A stretch of DNA of 64,000 nucleotides from Caprimulgus europaeus (lineage: Eukaryota > Chordata > Aves > Caprimulgiformes > Caprimulgidae). The stretch covers positions 26,687,834 through 26,751,833 of the forward strand of contig OU015523.1 in assembly GCA_907165065.1 (NCBI GenBank). Reading direction: 5' to 3'. Numbering within the stretch: position 1 is the first letter of the stretch; each line of letters opens with the position of its first letter. Positions 25,852 to 37,380 of the stretch are shown piece after piece. A model generated the notes under the pieces. The model searched no databases and had not been told where the DNA came from. It saw nothing but the letters and a program-made list of their open reading frames with translations. A program made the translations under genes and the position numbers.

Positions 25852-26065
25852 AGTCATAGAATCATAGAATCATTAAGGTTGGAAAAAACTTCTAAGATCA
25901 TCAAGTCCAACTGTCAACCCAACACCACCATGCCCACTAAACCATGTCCCTAAGCACCACATCTACTCATCTTTTAAGTACCTCCAGGGATGGTGACTTA
26001 ACCACTTCCCTGGGCAGCCTGTTCTAATGCTCAACAAACCTTTCAGTAAAGAAATTTTTCCTAAA
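25852..26065 (-). mobile_element. CR1 LINE 3' end, minus strand
   Basis: Starts with the reversed tail (AGTCATAGAATCATAGAATC) and continues through the reversed 3' UTR (GTTGGAAAAAACTTCTAAGA, then TCATCAAGTCCAACTGTCAA) and the reversed end of ORF2 (CTTCCCTGGGCAGCCTGTTC). About 215 bases only, so strongly 5'-truncated. The subfamily has the CACCATGCCCACTAAACCAT 3' UTR block. Confidence 0.9.
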
Positions 26066-27929
26066 TTAAGGTCAGTGCAACAGAAGTTGTAGATCACTAG
26101 AGGAAACTCAATTATGCAAGAGAAGAATTCTTTATCAAACCTCTGTGCTTCTGGCCAGGATGTTCCATTATTTCTATCATCTCCTTAGAATTGGGATTCA
26201 CCTCTTCTTTAGGACATCCTGGCTGACTTTCACCAGCTGGCAAGCAGGGCTCCCCAGGGAAGGAGCAGCATAGACCCTGCCCATTGGGCCTGCACAGCTG
26301 GCAGAGTTCATCTCCCAATTTACCTTGGTTCCCCTTCAAACAGAAGGAGAGGAGAAGATGTGGAGGAGAAGGGAAGCCCTGCCCAGTCAACCAGCTGTTC
26401 CTGTACTCACACAAAAGAACCTCTTCCTGGAAGTCATAAATCACTTCAGATTTGTGCTGGCACAGAGACGAAAGCAGGAGTATTTCACAGGAAACAATTA
26501 ATTTTTGTCACTTGTTCTCAGAATAACCTCTCCACCATCGTGAATCATAGCAGCTCCAAGGATGCACCACTGCAACTGCAATTTTGGGGCTGATGTGTCT
26601 CTGCACAGTAACAAACAGCCCACAAGGGCACAAATGGCTCACCAGTGTGGGCACACTGCTTCCCCTCAGGAACTGTCCAGTGCTGTTCCTAATTGCAGTG
26701 TGCTATATAGCCAGTCAAAACATGAACTTCTTTGTCCATGATCAAGAGGTGGATGCTTTCATTCCAGATCAGAAATCTTCACTTTAACACAGCATGCAAT
26801 ACTTCAGAAGCAGGAATGTCTAATAACTATTTCTACCAAACATGTTGGGATTTAATGGGCTGGAAGGTAGGGAAGGGAAAGGAAAAAAGATAGAAAACAG
26901 TCTAATATGTGCAGACTGACTTAAAAGTGAGTATAAAATGGAGGATGGAAAAGCCTCAGCAAATTTGATGCTTTTATGTTAGAATGGAACAGGGTTCACA
27001 TTGTGAGACAAAAAATGGTATGTGAAGGATCATTAAGTTGAGAGGATCTATATCTCTGCAGAAGACCATTTCCAATGGGGTGAAAGTGCCTGGAGAACTG
27101 AGGGAGAACAACTCCTCTGATCCTGATCATGTTGTTCTTTATTAATTAGACTGAACATCTTAGGGATATGAATGTGGATAAGGCTTACAAATTCCTTAGG
27201 AAGTGTCTGAAATATGAGTCCCATGGGGAAGGAAAGGAGAGACTTGTAGGAGTAATGTTGATACTCAACTGGTTCAATAACTTCACAGAAAATGTATTTG
27301 GTAGAATAAAAGTTAACCAATCAGCAAAGAAAGTCTATTTAAGATATCAGAAAATTTAAGGGGAAAATGATACTCAATTAAGGTCAATCCAAATTAGGCT
27401 TTTCAAAAAATAGACTAATAAGAGGTGCTACAGGCATACAAATAATACAGAACAACAAGGGAAGAGTCATGGTAGGCTGTGAGTATGAGTGATTAGCCCT
27501 TGTCAGAAGGGATACAGAAGAAGGAGAGCAAGACAGAATTGCAGTACTGTACACAAGGTAGATAAAAAATTCCAGATCTTTATGAGTACAAACTGAACAA
27601 AAAGAGTAATTTCTACTGAAGGAAATCCAGCATGTGCAGTTCCAAATCTAGTAGCAAGGACTGTTAGTATATGTGTCAAATCCAGATTGATACTGTGTGC
27701 CTGGAGAACAGTGAAACTAAGGGAATGACTGGGGAGGTAGAAAACCCTGTGCACAACTAGAAACCCATTAGTCAGAATCTAATGGTATAACATGATTTAA
27801 TATCCATTATGAAGAAAAGAGTAAATACCTAGAAGTAAGTGGAAAGTTAAATAAAATGCAGCATTGACTTAGCAAAAATAGATTCAGTTTTTGTTTGGCA
27901 ACATTTTCTAGAAAATAAAAATTGAGAAA
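26066..27929. other. Noncoding interval, no gene seen
   Basis: Short open frames only (up to 110 codons) with no recognisable domain. Part of 27.0-27.9 kb may be further 5' sequence of the ancient CR1 that follows, but I could not align it with confidence. Confidence 0.4.
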
Positions 27930-28850
27930 ATCTAATCCATTTGGACCTTATTAAAGCATCTGACACAGCAGTGGGAAATTAACAGAGACACTGAAGGGGT
28001 GGAGAAGAGTAAAAATAATGTAGTGTGGATGTAGAATCTATGAGGGAGTAAAACAACAAAAGGATTTATTAGAAAAAGAACAGACATTGGTTCCTGCTAC
28101 TGTTAAAGCCAGGGGTTTCTCTGGGCTCTCATCTTATTGCCCTCAGGGATCTAGCATTAACGGAGGAACTGCAGCAAGGGAATTTGCATTAGACCCCCAG
28201 CTGGTAAATGTACTGGCAATGATTAAGTCCCACAGCACGGGAAAGCTGGTGATGTTGGTGTCTGGAATAATAGAAGTGCAAAGCATTTAATGTATTCAAA
28301 GAAGGTATTTGCTCAATTTTGTGAGTCATTTACCTCATGCTATAATAAAGTGCAGTAAGTATATTCAGTGTGTTCAACAGTGGTGAGACTTCCTCTGGGA
28401 TTCTTTGTCCAGTTTTGAGCATCGAACTTAAAGAAAGAGGTGGAACAGTCAAAAACAACCAGAGGAGGTAAACAAGTATGGGGGGAAATGTAATGAGCAT
28501 GCCAGTGAGGAAAGAATTAGAGATTATTAGGCTAAGCAAGAGAGGTTCAAGAGGTCAGATGGCAACAGTCCTGAAATATGAAAAGGCTGCCTGCTTTAAA
28601 GGAAAGCAGTAGTGTTTTCTACGCCTGCTGCTGGTGGGACAAGAAATGATGGAGCAGCCTTAGCATGCTGTGGGGAGATTTAGCTTAAGCTTTATGAAAA
28701 CCTCTTTTAATTAAAATTATAGTTAAGTACTAGGATAGATTGCTAAAGAAACTGCAGAGTAGCCACCTCTGGAAGTTTTTATTGCACAAATGTCTCTCGG
28801 GAATAATTTTGGCATATTTATTCACTGATAAGAGTAATGGAGTAGTTAAT
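27930..28850 (+). mobile_element. Ancient diverged CR1-type LINE, plus strand
   Basis: Several blocks appear in the order expected of an old CR1 ORF2. An AAAGCATCTGACACAGCAGT block (the reverse-transcriptase AFDTV region) is followed by a GTGAGACTTCCTCTGG...GTCCAGTTTTGAGCATCGAA block. Next come AAAAACAACCAGAGGAG, TGGGACAAGAAATGATGGAG and GGGAGATTTAGCTTAAGC. All reading frames are broken by stops and indels, so it is long dead. It differs from the young CR1s here and looks like the lineage shared with crocodilians and turtles. Confidence 0.6.
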
Positions 28851-31800
28851 GGATATCACATTTTCCAGCATGAATGCCACTCACACTGTCTTCTTCTGTT
28901 TGTCCTCTTTGGCCCTACATGGACCATCTCCCACTAGTGACAGGTACTGGTGGGACTATTGACGGTACCGAGGTAGACTAGTTGGCATCAGCCAATTTCT
29001 CAAGCAACACATAGTTAGGACTGCCAGTGGTGAGCATCCCTTAGGTGTCAGTTCCTCGCTGAGACTTTGCAGGAAAGTATTTTGACCATCAGCTCCATGG
29101 GGCAGTGGGCTGAGTAGGGAAGCAGCACCGTTAGCAAGAGGTCAGCTTGCTTTGCTGCTTAGGGATTGGTCTGTGGTAGAGTCGCAGGCAAAATCCAAGG
29201 GCTAGAAGCATCTGAAATGCAGAATGGAAGTGGGCATTCATTGAGGAGCTCAGTTCAGGGGCTCAACCCTGCTCTGCAAGGCAAGATTGGGGTAGTGGAC
29301 ATGCCTGTGTCAGGACTGTAGGTACTGGCCAGGACCTTCACAGGACTGGAGTTACCTAGCACTGCCCTTCTTACAGGTCACCAGGAAAAGAGAGCTGTGC
29401 TTCATGCCTCATGGCTTAGAAAGCCCACCGTATCCACTGTGTGGGGTCAGAGTATGACTCTTGGTGATGGGCTTAAATCCCAAACAAATCTGCTATTTCA
29501 CTAGGCACAAAGATACCTCAAGTACAGGAGGCTGGAAGTGCGGACAGTACCTCCAAGCACAGCTGTCCATTAGCCCTGGTCTCCTACTGCTCAGTAGGTG
29601 CCTGCCCCTGTCAATGGCAGCAGCAGATCTCCATGCATCTCCAGGCTGACATGGTAAGGTCATTCTTATATTTCAGTAATGAGCTTTCCTGACTGTGAGG
29701 CACAAGATATGGCCTCTCCTAATCTCTTCCTGCTCCATTTTCTATTATTCTTTACTAGTCGTGTTTGAGAGTTGAACAGAAAGCAAGCAGCCTACCAAAA
29801 AACTCTCACTATAGGCACCAGGTATATTCAAAAACATGGGGGAGTACAACACCTATACAGGACTGCACCTTAAAGAGACAGACAAATCCATTATATGCAG
29901 CTGACCTGACTGGGTTTGCAGACGTGTGATAACCTCATGTGTCAGACAGTTCATTCTTACACAAAATTCCAAAACAGGAGCTCACACATACTCAGGCTCT
30001 GTTATGGCTCTGCCTTGCCTGCACAAAACAGCTCCTGGAACCCATGTGTTGACCACCTCGCTGTCTAGTTCTAATGAGAGCAGTGCCTGGTAATGTAGGT
30101 GGCAGCTCTACTCTCTAGACCTCCACAAAAGTTTCAGCAGTAGTGGGAGAATGTCAGAAGAGGTTGATAAATGAAAGGCCCTTTGCTCAATCACGGAGTG
30201 GTGATTGAAATCTTGAACCTTCACCCATCTGAGTTAAAGGAGCATTACTCTCCTCCAACCTGCCAGTTGTGCCTTCATTTACACAGCACAGAGGGCACCA
30301 GGTGGATCTGGAAAGGCTCCACATCCATTTTACATTGCAGGAACATATATAAGTGCCCAAAATGCAGGGCAAACAGGAACAAGAGAGACACCCTTGGTTT
30401 CATTTATGGAGACAATACTGCATACTTCCCAAATAACTGTCTGTAAGCACAAAAAATGAGTTCTAAGTTCCAGGATACGATATCTGAAAGGTTATTGCTC
30501 CAGGCAGTTATGTGCTTGGATATGTGCCCTTAGATGGGACCCTCTGCTCAGACTGCTCAGCGTTTATTTGATGCACAAGGCTTGAGGAGGCCAGCTCTGT
30601 TTAAAATGGAAGCTTTCATTTCAGTTCTCTTGAAGATATGGTATACGAGTGACATACAATTTAAAGTAGATGACTGGATGAGTGTGGAAGGTATTTAAGG
30701 AGGAATACATATATGTTATAATAAGGTGAACTATTTGCAGCATATATGGGATCTCTAAGGGAGATTTTTTAAAACTTCAGGGTCCCACTCACAGTACATT
30801 GGACTTCTGTCCCTGTTAGTCCTCTGGATAGTTTTGGAAGTCTTCTATAGTCTTCTTATATATTCTTGTGTTCACACAACTAGGTCAGTGTGTGCTTTAC
30901 CAGGAACAGACAATACTACTCAACGTAGCAGTAGTGTTCAGTGTACACAGGGCTTTTACAAAGCTCTCATATTTATCTCACTTTTCACTGAGGCTTGCCT
31001 CAGACCTCTGGATTAATACTATATGAGTCACTCCGTGGTTTGACAGCAGAGATAACTACAGTACACTGGTATATATGCATGTAGTTTTCTGAGTTCTCTG
31101 TAGCATGTTCAAAAAGTGCTGCTAACAACAAGTTTGCTCCTCCACTCTCTTCCCCCCAAAAAAGAGACTGGGTTGGCATATAAACTTTAATGAAGGAATA
31201 CAAAGGAAATAGAGCCACACACTTCTATATTACAGAAAGATCATGGACATTATACATACATATATGTAGAAATAATTTGCTTCAAAATAAGGAGGAAAAA
31301 TAATACTACATAATCAAGCACATCTTACTATGTATCTTACAAACACTATGAAGAGAGTTCTAGAGCAGACTTTGATTTCTTCTAGTTTGTTCAGACTTGC
31401 ATCTTCTGATTTAGAGAATTAGCTTCTGAACTTTCAAGTAGTAATAGTCCAAGGAATTTACTAGAGAACTGCAGATCAAATAATAAACTTTCTATAATAT
31501 ATTTAAAAGAATCAATCAAACTCTAGAACAAGACTGTTGTTCTCCATTAAACACCACAAATAGAATTGTGTTCCCAGTTCAGTCAAAGGCAAAATTCCAC
31601 TGATTTCTATGGGTCTGGAGTTACAACTTATTCATTGGCTACAAAATTCTATTAAAATATTACTACTACTGATTAATTTGGGTCATTTATTAAATTAGTT
31701 TTATGTAACTTTATTTTTCAGTCGACTTGGTTTCTTTACATTGTCGCTTATCATGAGTGCTTGATATTATTAAAATTAATGTGTAGCTGGTTTTAATGTG

Positions 31801-32429
31801 AACTGTGAGAAAATGTTATCCCTGTTTATGTTCTTTATGCCTATAAACTATGCTGATATGAGTGAGTCTCAGCAAAAACACCAGCCTGATTGTACCAAAC
31901 CCCTTATTTAAAAATATATATATCACAGAGTCCAGCAGCAACTAACCAACACAGTGTTTATGATCTATGCAATATTGCAAAATTATTTAAGCTGCAAAGA
32001 GTTTGCAGGGGGACACTGCTGCTTCTAAAAAGGATGTGAATGAGTTTGACCTATATGGATTACGAAATAAATATTAACCTTCACCAAAACCATGATATTT
32101 AGGATGAACATAGAGCTATGTTTATTCTCTGAAATAAGGGATATTTTTCATATATTTCAGCTTATCTTCCTGTGCTGAATAAATTCTTCATGCAACCTTC
32201 CATTAAACCTACAGTAAATCAATCCCTCAGTGAAAGCTCTTCTTTTAAATGATTATTATCTTGTCCTTATTTACTGTTATCCCCTCTTTCCCGGGAAGTA
32301 AAAAAAAAAAAAAAAACCCACAAAAAAACCAAACAAAACTACACACACAAAAGAAACCAAAACAGCTTCTTTACTCACCTCTTCTTTGCAATAGGCCAGA
32401 ATTTCATATCACAGTGCAACTTTAAGCCC
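28851..32429. other. Noncoding interval 3' of the claudin-8 gene
   Basis: No gene recognised. 29.0-29.6 kb is somewhat GC-rich. There is an (AT)n patch near 31913-31925 and an A-rich simple stretch at 32301-32350. Confidence 0.45.
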
Positions 32430-32435
32430 TTTATT
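32430..32435 (-). terminator. Candidate polyadenylation signal for claudin-8
   Basis: AATAAA on the minus strand, about 260 bases beyond the stop codon. GT/T-rich sequence (TTTTGTGTGTGTAG) follows some 80-100 bases further on, which is later than typical. It is the first canonical signal I find after the gene. Confidence 0.35.
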
Positions 32436-32692
32436 ACTCTTTTACACATAAAATGCAACCCAAAGCAAAGCCACACAACCCAAAAGCTATTCCAAGTTAC
32501 TATTAAAATAATATTAAACATTTACTTTTCCATCCATTAAAATTGTCTGTGCTGCAGCATTAGCCACAGCAGAGCCCACTGGGGGTAACTGCAGCTCCAA
32601 AATGCAGCCTCAGCAGCAGCAGTTACAGGGCAGAAGGCAAAATCCATCCAGAAAGATTGAATGCTTCAAAAATAGTAAAAGGCAGGAGACAT

Positions 32693-33367
32693 CTAGACGT
32701 ACTGACTTTTGGAGTATGAGCTTTCAGTCTTCCCATGCAAATGCTGGCTGTGAGCTGGGTAGTGGGTTGGTGTGGAGTATCCATAGCTTCTGGTTTTCTC
32801 ACAACAGCAGCAAAAGCTACAGCATATGGCTCCAGCAGCAATGAGACACAAGGCAGATACCCAGCCCAGGTAGAGGGCCTCTCCAAGCTCCCTTTTCTGT
32901 GCAAAGTTGACCATGGGGTTGTAGAAGTCACTGATGATGGTGTTGGCAACCCAGCAGACTGAAATGAGCTCAACAGCACCTGAGAGGATGAAGAGGAGCC
33001 CAGCCATCAGAAGAATATAGCCTTTGGTTGGCCAGCTGCTCTGGGCACACCACGTGCACTTCATCCCAATAACAGCAACCACAAATGCGAGGAAGGAGAG
33101 CACCGACCCAGCACACATCAGCCCTCTGGATGCCTGCAGGTCTGGCGAGAGGGTGAGCACAGGGTCATAGACCTTGCACTGCACCCTGATGTGGGCTTGC
33201 CTGATGCAGTGCATCCACAGGCCTTCCCAAATGGTCTCAAACACGATGATGTTGCTCTCGATGAAGGCAGACGCCCTCCACTGAGGCATGCCCGTAACAG
33301 CAAACGTCCCAATCATGCCAATGCCACCAGCAAGCAGCCCAGCAATCTGTAAAGCACCACCAACCAT
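32693..33367 (-). CDS. CLDN8: Claudin-8-like tight-junction protein
   Basis: An intact single-exon frame of 224 residues (human claudin-8 has 225). Claudin-8 works in tight junctions of kidney collecting duct, gut and other epithelia; in mammals it limits cation leak and recruits claudin-4. Seen here: membrane segments at about 8-28, 82-102, 116-137 and 164-186; first extracellular loop with W30, G49-L50-W51, C54, C64, K65 and R81; juxtamembrane C104, C107 and a C-rich block (182-189) suited to palmitoylation; [12 protein letters not shown] at 158-169; and C-terminal SKSQYV, a PDZ ligand nearly identical to the human end. [13 protein letters not shown] favours claudin-8. I chose the ATG at 33367 (A at -3, G at +4) because an in-frame ATG at 33451 would add 28 residues with no claudin counterpart. 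Odd: residues 132-139 read VELISVCW instead of the usual VLIPVSW pattern, and S146 replaces the usual R before DFYN. Confidence 0.94.
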   Translation of the reverse strand: MVGGALQIAGLLAGGIGMIGTFAVTGMPQWRASAFIESNIIVFETIWEGLWMHCIRQAHIRVQCKVYDPVLTLSPDLQASRGLMCAGSVLSFLAFVVAVIGMKCTWCAQSSWPTKGYILLMAGLLFILSGAVELISVCWVANTIISDFYNPMVNFAQKRELGEALYLGWVSALCLIAAGAICCSFCCCCEKTRSYGYSTPTHYPAHSQHLHGKTESSYSKSQYV

Positions 33368-33499
33368 GTTGCCTTTGCAAGATGAGCACACCTCAGCAGG
33401 TTCCCCGAGGCAGGCATATACCGCTGGCAAAAAATGAGCAACTTTGTCCAAAAGTCACTGTCTCTTGTGAAAGAAAGTTCCAGAGTTGGTCTGCACAAC

Positions 33500-33515
33500 T
33501 TTAAATCAGTTTAAA
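33500..33515 (-). promoter_or_regulatory. TTTAAA pair upstream of claudin-8
   Basis: Two TTTAAA boxes (33500-33505 and 33510-33515) lie about 135-150 bases before the claudin-8 ATG and could serve as a weak TATA element. This is a chance-level motif. A pyrimidine tract ending in CCAG near 33424-33436 could alternatively be a splice acceptor for a 5' UTR intron. Confidence 0.22.
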
Positions 33516-36080
33516 TCTGGCACACACTACCTGAGACTTGGCTGCACCTCAGTAGCCTTTCTAATTCCCCTGCCACCACTGACTCAAAGAGGCAAACTGA
33601 GCAATCAAGCAGAACAACTTTCCAAAGCAAGAGAAAGGACAGGATGTGTGTAAACCAGCAAGAGCCACTTAGGATACAGGGACCTTCTGAGGAAAATGCT
33701 TTGCATTGAAGTCACATATTTAGAAAATAAATTTAAAAAAGAAAACTGAACTCTAGCTGTTGTCTACAGGTTTGCCTGTGCTAAGGAAATGGACTGGTCT
33801 CAGCAGGGCGACTTAGGTGTGCACTGGTGTGGTTCCCAAAGCTGTTGCACTGAACGAGCAAGAACATTCTGCCTCGGCTCGGCGTGGCTCGGCTTGGTGG
33901 CAAATTGCCAGGAGGAAAGCAGAGCTGCTCTCCCTGCCACAGGGCCTCTGCTCCCAAAAGTACTTTTGTTCTGAAGCTTGGAGAGTACTGCAGTGACTGG
34001 ATCAAGGAACAAAGCAAATCAAAAGGATAAAGTAACCCCTAACCTGAAAAGGTTCTGCAGAGGACAACCAAAGCTGCAAAAGACAATTTAAGAGGTAGAA
34101 AGGAACAGTAAGAGACCTCAATCCTGCTAATACTTGTACACACACAGAGCTTTATAAACTTCTGTTGCTCTACCAAGTGTTGTGGGAATAGGCAGGTTTC
34201 TGGAGATATCCACACGCTTAAATGACTGCACAATCAGGTCTACAGAACAGTGATTTAAGCTATGTAGCAAATGGTTTTCCTGTGCAAAAGTGAACCCAGC
34301 AACTACCCTGTGATCGAGTCTAGTGCGATGGAAAGCATTGGTTCTCCAAGTAAAGACCCATTAGAGCTACCCATGTACAATACTTCAGAAATACTTTAGA
34401 AAAACATCATTTTAATTTTAAAAAAAATAGAAGTAATAATTATGGAGAGCAAGTGAACTGTTCATTCAAGAATTCTTTTGTGATGTGACCAGCAGACAAT
34501 CCTAGAAATTATCAGGTGAAGAAATTTGGGAAAGTCAGAGCAATGGAAACCACAGTAAATAATCTAGAAAAACAAAAATAAGTAGGCAACAATGGATACT
34601 TTTTACAAATTCATATCACTACAAATGTATGCATGAAATATTCAGCCTGATCTCTGCATGAGCCTTAACATGGAAAATAGAAAATTAGGCATAAACTAGG
34701 ATTTTTTGTTGTAAAGTAGTACTCCATACGTTAAGACAAGAATCAATTTGTTACACTGTAAAGGATCACTTCAGGATACAATTAGCTAAGTATATAAATA
34801 CTAGTCTCTTGCTATTCATTTGAACTTTCTTGCCTCTATTTCTTTTCTTGTCATTTATATATCTTCAAAAACAGAAAGTAAATGCAAAAAATAGAGCTTT
34901 GCAGTGCTAAATATGCCAGCTTGTTGGCATATCAAAGATAGAGAAAAGATAAAAGTCCCACTCACCTGTAATATTTTATGCTCCCTAAGTGTGTTTCTGT
35001 ATGTGTGTGCATAAAATTGTGGTTAGGAAGCAAGGGAAGGTAAGAAGGACTCTACAAATCTTTCCATATTCAGTTTGGCTTCCATATCGAACTGCTTTTC
35101 CAGCCTCTGAGGCAGGCTGCTGTTTCTAAAGGCATGCTAAAATGATGAAGGCAGGTAACCTCTCCTTCTGTTTCTGGTCCCTTGAGCCCTACTTTGTGGC
35201 CAGGCAACTTTCCATTATGCCCTTTTGGTTTTGTTCATATCTCTGAAATCAAACCTGCTGCTTTTCCTAACCCAAAGGCACTGAGAGCCTTGCCCTGAAA
35301 AGTGCCATTAGCCTGGTGCCAGCTCCAAAAGCATTGTAAGGGAAGAGAAACCAATCCAGAGTCTGACTTTTTGGGTTTGCACCTACTGCTGTGGTGCTTG
35401 GCGGTATCTGATCCCACTGCAACTGTGCTGCCTGCTCTGCTTTTCTCCTGCCACACATCTGTGTTTGCAGTTGTGGCTCCCACTTGCCATCAGCCAGTCT
35501 GCCCTGGCAGTGCCAGCCTCTTTGCCCTGTCTGGGAGCAAGGGAAGGGAGGGGCCCCGTCGCCTCCTGAGTCAGGGACCATGACAGCCGTGTGAGCTGAA
35601 GGCCCATGCCGTTTTTTACTGTCCCTGGGCTTTACACTCTGCAGCCCCATGTCCCGGCGCTCTCCTGCGCTCCTTGCATGTGCAGGGAGCAGGTAGTGCC
35701 CCCCTCCCATAGGTGAGGTGCAGGGCCCTGCAGGTGCCAGGGCACTGAGACAGGGGGGTAACAGCTCTCATCCTACTGCAACCCCTGGTCTCCTCTGAAG
35801 GGTGTCATTTCCTGGCCAGCAATAAAAGATGACTTGATTCTGTTGGGCAGAACGTATACATTCCCAATGCATTAATTTGGAGAGGTCACACTACCTCTTA
35901 CTGTATTTCCATAGGAACTGTATAGACTGCTATAACATGAGAGAGTCTGGATCTGGGTAACTGAAATCACCATTTGTGTGCTGCAAACTGGTCCTGTCAT
36001 ACAGAGTCATAGGTGGTGGGGGGTGTGAGTATGGGACTTTGGGAAATCTGAGTGGGAAAAATTTCTTAGATGACCACATT
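33516..36080. other. Upstream flank of claudin-8, no gene seen
   Basis: A short reiterated CTCGGC/TGGCTCGGC patch lies at 33873-33898, about 500 bases before the gene, and could be part of a control region. 35.3-35.8 kb is GC-rich with open frames on both strands (up to 147 codons on the minus strand) that look like composition effects. Confidence 0.4.
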
Positions 36081-36190
36081 GATAGAATCACGGAATAATT
36101 CAAGTTAGAAAGAGTCTCTGGATGTCACCTAATCCAGCCCATGCCTGAAGCTGTGCCCTTCAAGGTCACGAGGCTAAGAACTCAATCAAG
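36081..36190 (-). mobile_element. Old CR1 3' end, minus strand
   Basis: ATAGAATCACGGAATAATTC followed by AAGTTAGAAAGAGTCTCTGG and a GTCACCTAATCCAGCCCATG block is the reversed CR1 3' UTR with many substitutions. Only about 100 bases remain. Confidence 0.7.
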
Positions 36191-36950
36191 GTCCATTTCC
36201 ATCATCAAAAATGTCCCAAAGATTTCACAGGAGAAGAGGGTGGTTAAATCTCTTCCCCCAAGGGTGAGAAAGGGAGAATTTTGAGGAGGGGTTATAAATG
36301 CACAGTAGTTCTCTGCTAAAATAGAGTTGGCATATTAAATATATAATAAGGTAATTATCATCGCATGGCCTTGCAGCCCCATGGTTGCCACTCAAACCGC
36401 AAGAAAAAGCTACCAGCCTATAGCAGAACAAATAAACAAGCACTTTAATAACATATTAGTAAGTAAACACAAATGTGATACAAGCAGCAGGACTGATTTT
36501 TCTCAGAGACTACTGAAGTTCTAATTTACAGGACAAGGAAAATAATTAGCTGAGCAAATATAATTTAACCACATTATTGATTAATTTGCAAAACCATTAA
36601 AGCTCCCATATAAAGTCGTGGTAAGATTGTGTCTGCATCGAGGATTCAGTATTTGCACATTCTCAGAAGGATTAAATTTTAGTGCCTTATCTTACTTAAA
36701 ACCATTTTCAGAAGGAAATGTGAGGAAATCTTATTTAGCTTTATGGATTGCATCTGCTTGTTTACAATTAAAACATAGGAAGGGGACAAGACAAGAACCT
36801 CATTACTCATTCTTCTCTGTATACAAACATGCCATTTCATTATGGGGAAATATCAGGAATACTTGTGACTAGTTAATCGTATTTCACTGTTGGCCACAGG
36901 ATCCTATTATGCTGTTATAAAACACAAATGCATATACATAGTTTAACCAT
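36191..36950. other. Noncoding interval, no gene seen
   Basis: AT-rich DNA between the old CR1 fragment and the pentanucleotide array. No recognisable feature. Confidence 0.5.
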
Positions 36951-37370
36951 CTTTCTTTTCTTTTCTTTTCTTTTCTTTTCTTTTCTTTTCTTTTCTTTTC
37001 TTTTCTTTTCTTTTCTTTTCTTTTCTTTTCTTTTCTTTTCTTTTCTTTTCTTTTCTTTTCTTTTCTTTTCTTTTCTCTTCTCTCCTCTCCTCTCCTCTCC
37101 TCTCCTCTCCTCTCCTCTCCTCTCCTCTCCTCTCCTCTCCTCCCTTCCCTTCCCTTCCCTTCCCTTCCCTTCCCTTCCCTTCCCTTCCCTTCCCTTCCCT
37201 TCCCTTCCCTTCCCTTCCCTTCCCTTCCCTTCCCTTCCCTTCCCTTCCCTTCCCTTCCCTTCCCTTCCCTTCCCTTCCCCTCCCTTCCCTTCCCTTCCCT
37301 TCCCTTCCCTTCCCTTCCCTTCCCTTCCCTTCCCTTCCCTTCCCTTCCCTTCCCTTCCCTTCCCTTCCCT
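36951..37370. repeat. Compound pentanucleotide array TTTTC / TCTCC / TCCCT
   Basis: Three successive period-5 arrays share one register. TTTTC runs for 24 units at 36956-37075, then a single TCTTC unit at 37076-37080. TCTCC follows for 12 units at 37081-37140, then TCCCT for 46 units at 37141-37370. One TCCCC variant sits at 37276-37280. The plus strand is pure pyrimidine and the minus strand pure purine. The last block reads (GGGAA)n on the minus strand. It lies 3.6-4.0 kb upstream of claudin-8. Assembly length may be unreliable. Confidence 0.97.
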
Positions 37371-37380
37371 TCCTTTTTTC

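Noticed and set aside
33368-33451. N-terminal extension of claudin-8 from an upstream in-frame ATG
   Set aside because: The added 28 residues have no claudin counterpart, whereas the ATG at 33367 gives the normal family start (ALQIAGL preceding the first membrane segment) and has a good initiation context.
35267-35710. 147-codon minus-strand frame in GC-rich DNA upstream of claudin-8
   Set aside because: Frames are open on both strands here through GC content; the translation has no domain and no claudin similarity.
36951-37370. CRISPR-like array
   Set aside because: Units are 5 bases with no spacers and the context is a vertebrate genome; it is a microsatellite.
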